Below are positions 14,724 through 18,333 of a stretch of DNA of 18,333 bases, piece by piece (position 1 is the first letter of the stretch; the number at the start of each line of letters is the position of its first letter). Position numbers and translations under genes: made by a program. The stretch spans positions 1 through 18,333 of the forward strand of contig CBDUQP010000066.1 in NCBI GenBank assembly GCA_965369385.1. The letters run 5' to 3'. Origin of the DNA: CBDUQP01 sp965369385 (GTDB taxonomy: Bacteria; Planctomycetota; Phycisphaerae; SM23-33). The notes under the pieces were generated by a model. The model saw only the letters and a program-made list of their open reading frames with translations, did not search any database and had not been told where the DNA came from.

Positions 14724-14740
14724 AGCAATAATCGTGCCAA
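14724..14740 (-). promoter_or_regulatory. Sigma-54 (-24/-12) promoter of the ORP-like operon
   Basis: The minus strand reads TTGGCACGATTATTGCT. It matches the RpoN consensus TGGCACG-N4-TTGCW at every fixed position, with exactly ten bases between the GG and GC dinucleotides. The -12 C is at 14725, so RNA should start near 14713. The divergent gene encodes a sigma-54 activator and perfect inverted repeats lie 90-170 bases upstream, as expected for enhancer-type activation. Confidence 0.85.
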
Positions 14741-14790
14741 ACGCATATCCATTACACTATATTAACTCTAACCATTGCTTCCCTAATCCC

Positions 14791-14890
14791 TTATAAGCAC
14801 TTGTACAATCAGCAACAATTGAAGCCGTCATGCAATATGCACGTTTACCAGGCACTATCGACTTGCATATTGCCATGGTACTGCTTATAA
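14791..14890. promoter_or_regulatory. Nested perfect inverted repeats, likely binding sites for the sigma-54 activator
   Basis: Inner arms: GCAATATGCA (14832-14841) and TGCATATTGC (14864-14873), ten bases, perfectly inverted, with centres 32 bases apart, about three helical turns. Outer arms: TTATAAGCA (14791-14799) and TGCTTATAA (14882-14890), nine bases, perfectly inverted. They lie upstream of the sigma-54 promoter at a distance normal for activator sites, and the right arms overlap the -35 and -10 of the regulator's own promoter. Two activator sites and autorepression of the regulator are inferred. Confidence 0.65.
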
Positions 14891-14891
14891 T
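14863..14891 (+). promoter_or_regulatory. Sigma-70 promoter of the divergent regulator gene
   Basis: TTGCAT (14863-14868) and TATAAT (14886-14891) are separated by an ideal 17 bases. RNA should start near 14898, leaving a leader of about 49 bases before ATG 14947. The -35 overlaps the right arm of the inner inverted repeat and the -10 overlaps the right arm of the outer one, so a protein bound there would block this promoter. Confidence 0.6.
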
Positions 14892-14946
14892 CACATTGAT
14901 ACAGTTGGCTACAACACCCGCATCCCTGCAATAGTGAGATCAAACA

Positions 14947-16308
14947 ATGGATACATCTGAAGCACAATGTCGCGACATAATTCTGGACTCCATCAATGAA
15001 GGTGTCTTCACGGTCGATCTGGACTGGCGAGTCACCTCATTCAACCAGGCCGCCGAGCGAATCACCGGAGTCCTGCGGGAAGATGCAATCGGTCAGCAAT
15101 GCTGCGACGTGTTCAGGGCGAACATTTGCGAGGGTGCCTGCGCACTTAAACAGGCTATGGTGGCCGAAGAGCCAGTCGTAAACACTACTGTCTACATGCT
15201 TGATGTGGATGGCAAGGAGGTACCCGTCAGAGTTTCCGCCTGTGCACTTCGCGACCAGCAAGGCCGGATCATCGGCGGGGTGGAAACGTTCCAGGACCTC
15301 CGTCAGGTCAAGGAGCTGCGCAAGAAACTGGAAGCTACCTACACATTCGAGGATATCGTCGGCCAAAGTCAGGTCATGCGCGACCTGTTCGCGCTTCTGC
15401 CCCAACTTTCCGACAGCCACAGCAGCGTTCTGATAACCGGGGCAAGCGGAACGGGCAAGGAGCTGGTCGCACGGGCGATTCACAACCTTTCCTCCCGCCG
15501 CGAAAACCGATTCATTGCGCTTAACTGCGGTGCCCTCCCTGACACCCTGCTCGAATCAGAGCTGTTCGGTTACAAGGCCGGCGCGTTCACTGACGCCAAA
15601 CAGGATAAGCTCGGACGCTTTGCCCTGGCCGATGAAGGCACTCTCTTCCTCGATGAAATAGGCGACATATCACCGGCTATGCAGGTGCGTCTGCTGCGCG
15701 TACTTCAGGAACACACTTTTGAACCGCTCGGCGGAATCGAATCCGTACCCACCAACGTGAGAATCATAGCCGCCACCAACAAAAACCTGTCTGACCTGGT
15801 CAAGAAGGAGAAGTTCAGAGAGGACCTCTTCTATCGCATCAATGTGATTCACGTTGAGCTGCCAAACCTGCGGGCTCGCAAAGAAGACATACCCCTTCTT
15901 GTGGACTATTTCATCGGCAGGTTCAACATGCTCCAAGGCAAGGATATCGCAGGTCTGTCACATGCCACACTTGCGATCCTCATGGAGCATGACTACCCGG
16001 GCAATGTCCGCGAACTGGAAAACATAATTGAGCACGCGTTCGTTCTCTGCCAGGGCGGCCTCATCATGCCCCAGAATCTTCCGGCTAACTTGCGCGACAA
16101 ATCACCCTCCGGGTTACCCGTCGCCATGGGAGGCATGAAGCTCAAGTCAATGGAGACGGCAATGATTATCGAAGCCCTCCGCCAACACGCCGGCAACCGC
16201 ACGCTGGCCGCCAAAGACCTTGGAATAGACGCAAGCACCCTGTACCGAAAGATCAAATCGCTGAACATCCAAATCCCCGAAACGGACGGACGAAACACAA
16301 ACTCATAG
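14947..16308 (+). CDS. Sigma-54-dependent activator (PAS - AAA+ - Fis HTH), probable regulator of the ORP-like operon
   Basis: The 453-residue protein is an enhancer-binding protein that uses ATP to open sigma-54 promoters. Residues ~8-125 are a PAS sensor with a notable cluster of cysteines (Cys52, 53, 61, 65). The AAA+ domain spans about 135-365: Walker A GASGTGKE (165-172), the sigma-54 contact loop GAFTDA (212-217; usual GAFTGA), Walker B GTLFLDEIGD (231-240), and arginine-finger region FREDLFYRINV (290-300). A Fis-type helix-turn-helix occupies ~405-440. There is no response-regulator receiver domain, so control probably comes through the PAS signal, perhaps redox or metal. It diverges from an operon with an exact sigma-54 promoter, as DVU2106 does in the Desulfovibrio orp locus. 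Only a weak ribosome binding site precedes ATG 14947. Confidence 0.93.
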   Translation: MDTSEAQCRDIILDSINEGVFTVDLDWRVTSFNQAAERITGVLREDAIGQQCCDVFRANICEGACALKQAMVAEEPVVNTTVYMLDVDGKEVPVRVSACALRDQQGRIIGGVETFQDLRQVKELRKKLEATYTFEDIVGQSQVMRDLFALLPQLSDSHSSVLITGASGTGKELVARAIHNLSSRRENRFIALNCGALPDTLLESELFGYKAGAFTDAKQDKLGRFALADEGTLFLDEIGDISPAMQVRLLRVLQEHTFEPLGGIESVPTNVRIIAATNKNLSDLVKKEKFREDLFYRINVIHVELPNLRARKEDIPLLVDYFIGRFNMLQGKDIAGLSHATLAILMEHDYPGNVRELENIIEHAFVLCQGGLIMPQNLPANLRDKSPSGLPVAMGGMKLKSMETAMIIEALRQHAGNRTLAAKDLGIDASTLYRKIKSLNIQIPETDGRNTNS

Positions 16309-16364
16309 CAATTCGCCACTACGTCCGAACGGGACAAGCGTTTCCGGCCTTGGACTTGCTATCT

Positions 16365-17252
16365 TCAATCAATCCACTTGCCGGGCAGCGGGCCGAATTT
16401 TGAACGATCGCAGTTCGGGTCGAAGAATCCTATCAGGCGGCTTGTGGCGACATCCGGCCGGAAGTCCACGTGCTGCGGCAGATGATCGTAAATCGCGTAC
16501 ACCCGCCGCCAGTATCGCTTGTACAGTTCGTCGAAATCGGGCGACGGTCCGCTGAGGTCGGCGAAGAGCTGGAAGAAGAACTCCAACTCCTGCCGATAGG
16601 CGGCCGGCGTGGGAAAGAACGGTACATCGCACTCCTTGCCCTGCATGTCGCGAATGAACTCGCGGCCGAAAGGTTCGTCGAACGCTTCGGCGCACGTGAG
16701 CGTCTTGGACGACTGAAAACTGAAGCTCGCGATGTGGCCGATCTATCCCGATACTCGCCCCTTGTAGTATCCGAGATAACACTGGGCGTTGTCCTCGATC
16801 ACGGCCAGGTTGTGCTCCTTGGCCAAGTCCATGATCGGGTCCATATCCGCCATCAGGCCGCTGATTGCGACTGGAATGATCGCCTTGGTTCGCGGGGTGA
16901 TCTTGCGTTTGATGTCTTCCACGCTGATCGTCCACGTCTCCGGGTCAACGTCGGCGATTACGGGCACCGCGTTGCAGTGGAACGCCGCAGCCGGCGTGGA
17001 GAACACGGTGAACGCCGGGCATATCACCTCGTCACCAACGCCGACGCCCGCAGCCATCAGAGCGGTCTGGAGAGTGGCTGTACCGTTGCAATGCGATATG
17101 CCGAACTTCTGTCCGAATTTCTCGGCGAGCTCAACTTCAAGACGTCCGAGATGACCGGGGGCGTGTGCGTTGTGGAATCCGAAATCCAGCACTTCCTTAA
17201 CGTAGTCGTAGGCCTTGGGTGATACTCTTGGAATGGATTTTGATTTCTGCAT
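16365..17252 (-). pseudogene. Broken DegT/DnrJ/EryC1/StrS aminotransferase with in-frame TAG and foreign C-terminus
   Basis: DegT-family enzymes are PLP-dependent sugar aminotransferases used in nucleotide-sugar and surface glycan synthesis. Residues 1-169 are well preserved: NGTATLQTAL (56-65) for the phosphate, and VIEDNAQ with Asp154 for the PLP nitrogen. Codon 170 is TAG (16745-16743). The same frame then continues as IGHIASFSFQSSKTLTC, containing the Schiff-base Lys183, so the stop interrupts the gene rather than ending it. After about residue 187, where GEGG and the remaining ~200 residues should follow, about 107 unrelated residues appear, ending KFGPLPGKWID. I do not recognise their family. 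The gene thus carries a nonsense codon and a probable deletion that joined two genes. The GntR gene lies upstream in the same direction. Confidence 0.75.
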
Positions 17253-17388
17253 TTTGATTACTGCTCCGTTATTATGCTTACGTCTGCGGCGCGCACCTGG
17301 AGCGGGCCGGCGTCATTACCAGTTCTTGTGTGAGACAGGATTAGAACACACCCACCTGCGGCGGAGGGTATTTGGTCTATTACTTCAA

Positions 17389-18072
17389 CTATTCAGTATC
17401 GTGATATTTCCGCAACACGTGGTCATACATTATCTGCATGGCAGCCGTCTGGTCGCTGGCCTCTATCGCATCGTAAATCGCATGATGCTCGCGGTTGGAA
17501 ACGATGGACACGCGGTCGATATCGGCGATTTCCGGCATGTTGCGAATCTGCGTGACTATCAGCTTATCGAAAGTCAGCATGACGGGATTATGCGTGGCCT
17601 TCAGCACTGCCCTGTGGAAATGCTCTTCCTCATCAAGGTCCAGTTCGCCGGCATCGGCTTTGGCGTCCAGGCTTTCGAGTGCGTCCAGCATCACCAGCAG
17701 ATCGCGTGCCTTACGATGGCTTGCCGCTTCCCAGGCGGCACTGCTTTCGATGCACGCACGGGCGCGAATCAGGTGATCTGTCTCATATCCATTGGCCTCC
17801 ACGTGCCAACGGAAAGGACGCTGCAAAGACTCGGCCGAAGGCTTGCGAACAATCGTTCCCGCTTTACTGCGAGTCTCGATCAGCCCCTGGTGCTCCAGCA
17901 CGCTGAGCCCCTCGCGCAACCGCCTGGTGCCCACGCCAATCACATCGCAAAGCAGGTCATGCGTAGGCAAACGATCACCTTCGACAAGATCGTTCGATAC
18001 GATATATCGATGAACGGCATCAGCGACCGGACCAGCCCCTGACGGAACAATGCCATGCTTTGCTTTATTCAT
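17389..18072 (-). CDS. GntR-family transcriptional regulator, FadR subfamily (FCD domain)
   Basis: The 227-residue protein has an N-terminal winged helix (about 12-80) with the GntR signature GDRLPTHDLLCDVIGVGTRR followed by LREGLSVLEHQGLIETRSKAGTIV. The C-terminal ~95-225 is an all-helical FCD effector domain with His residues in EEEHFHRAVL, SNREHHAIYDAI and YDHVLRKYH, positions that bind a metal and a carboxylate ligand in the family. Such regulators often control sugar-acid or amino-sugar catabolism and repress their own gene. It is 136 bases upstream of the broken aminotransferase in the same direction. ATG 18072 lacks a Shine-Dalgarno, and the predicted transcription start nearly coincides with it, so translation is probably leaderless. 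Confidence 0.9.
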   Translation of the reverse strand: MNKAKHGIVPSGAGPVADAVHRYIVSNDLVEGDRLPTHDLLCDVIGVGTRRLREGLSVLEHQGLIETRSKAGTIVRKPSAESLQRPFRWHVEANGYETDHLIRARACIESSAAWEAASHRKARDLLVMLDALESLDAKADAGELDLDEEEHFHRAVLKATHNPVMLTFDKLIVTQIRNMPEIADIDRVSIVSNREHHAIYDAIEASDQTAAMQIMYDHVLRKYHDTE

Positions 18073-18079
18073 GACATGA

Positions 18080-18107
18080 ATTATACACTAACACGGAATC
18101 AATGCAA
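18080..18107 (-). promoter_or_regulatory. Sigma-70 promoter of the GntR-type regulator gene (leaderless)
   Basis: On the minus strand TTGCAT (18107-18102) and TATAAT (18085-18080) are 16 bases apart. RNA would start near 18073-18072, at the ATG of the regulator gene. There is no ribosome binding site before that ATG, in agreement with a leaderless messenger. Confidence 0.55.
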
Positions 18108-18130
18108 ACATATCCTGTCAGGGCAATCGT

Positions 18131-18271
18131 TAAATAGGGACGGTGCCCTATTTAAATAGGAATAATCCGAATCAAATGGGAAGCGTCCCCATTAAACCCG
18201 GAGCGCACGTGCCTGTCCCCGCTTTTCCCGTGTGCCGCATTCAACCGCAAAATAGGGACAGGCACGTGCGC
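18131..18271. repeat. Block of GGGAC-type palindromic repeats (REP-like)
   Basis: Three inverted repeats follow one another. TAAATAGGG (18131-18139) and CCCTATTTA (18146-18154) form a perfect 9-base stem with a 6-base loop. AATGGG (18175-18180) and CCCATT (18188-18193) form a 6-base stem. GCGCACGTGCCTGTCCC (18203-18219) and GGGACAGGCACGTGCGC (18255-18271) form a perfect 17-base stem around 35 bases. GGGACAGGCAC-type repeats of this style are often scattered in genomes that encode REP-associated tyrosine transposases; no such gene is in the window. The repeat after aat (1243-1289) shares the GGGAC core. Confidence 0.65.
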
Positions 18272-18333
18272 CGGGACAGTGGGGCTGTTGAAGAAGCCCT
18301 GCGGCCGTGCCGCAAGTACCGAAACGCCCCCCG

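Noticed and set aside
14895..14940. Possible second sigma-54 promoter (GTTGGCTAC...CCTGCA) facing the regulator
   Set aside because: The spacing between GG and GC is not ten bases, so it does not meet the RpoN consensus; the TTGCAT/TATAAT promoter explains this gene better.
16470..17222. 250-codon plus-strand frame over the aminotransferase remnant
   Set aside because: It is antisense to conserved DegT motifs; it stays open only because of GC-rich codon bias.
18282..18299. GGGCTGTTGAAGAAGCCC-like end, similar to terminal repeats of some insertion sequences
   Set aside because: Only a 5-base stem is seen, no transposase is in the window, and the sequence ends 34 bases later, so an insertion-sequence end cannot be supported.

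Overview
The window looks like a piece of chromosome from an uncultured, probably anaerobic Gram-negative bacterium. Moderately high GC, collagen-like and helical-repeat lipoproteins, a heptose kinase fused to a HAD domain and short GGGAC-type palindromic repeats all fit a planctomycete (Phycisphaerae-like). This placement is an inference from gene style, not a proven one.

Layout. Bases 1-112 hold a relic of a phage terminase small subunit running into the C-terminal part of an MFS transporter (to 570). The transporter stop overlaps the start of aat (567-1211), a leucyl/phenylalanyl-tRNA-protein transferase. A palindrome-rich spacer follows. On the minus strand there is then a two-gene sugar-phosphate operon: a PfkB heptose-7-phosphate kinase/HAD fusion (3885-1969) and the isomerase gmhA (1966-1355). 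Diverging from it is a cytoplasmic SGNH hydrolase (4180-5190). Next on the minus strand come two translationally coupled lipoproteins, a helical-repeat protein (9338-7413) and a glycine-rich collagen-like protein (7413-5410).

The most notable part is 9843-16308. Eight minus-strand genes run from 14709 to 9843: two NifX/orange-protein (ORP)-type cofactor-binding proteins, a DUF5320 protein, two MinD-like ATPases carrying inserted 2x[4Fe-4S] domains, an Mrp/NBP35 ATPase, a third NifX/ORP-type protein and a small membrane protein. A divergent gene (14947-16308) encodes a PAS-AAA-Fis sigma-54 activator. The 237-base space between them holds an exact -24/-12 sigma-54 promoter facing the eight genes, a good sigma-70 promoter facing the regulator, and two nested perfect inverted repeats that overlap the sigma-70 promoter and lie upstream of the sigma-54 promoter, as activator sites should. 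The gene set and its control closely parallel the anaerobe-specific orange protein complex of Desulfovibrio vulgaris (DVU2103-DVU2109), but here all structural genes lie in one direction and some family members are split, duplicated or fused differently.

The right end holds a broken DegT-type aminotransferase gene with an in-frame TAG and a foreign-looking C-terminus, a GntR/FCD regulator whose promoter implies a leaderless transcript, and a block of GGGAC-type inverted repeats related to the one after aat.
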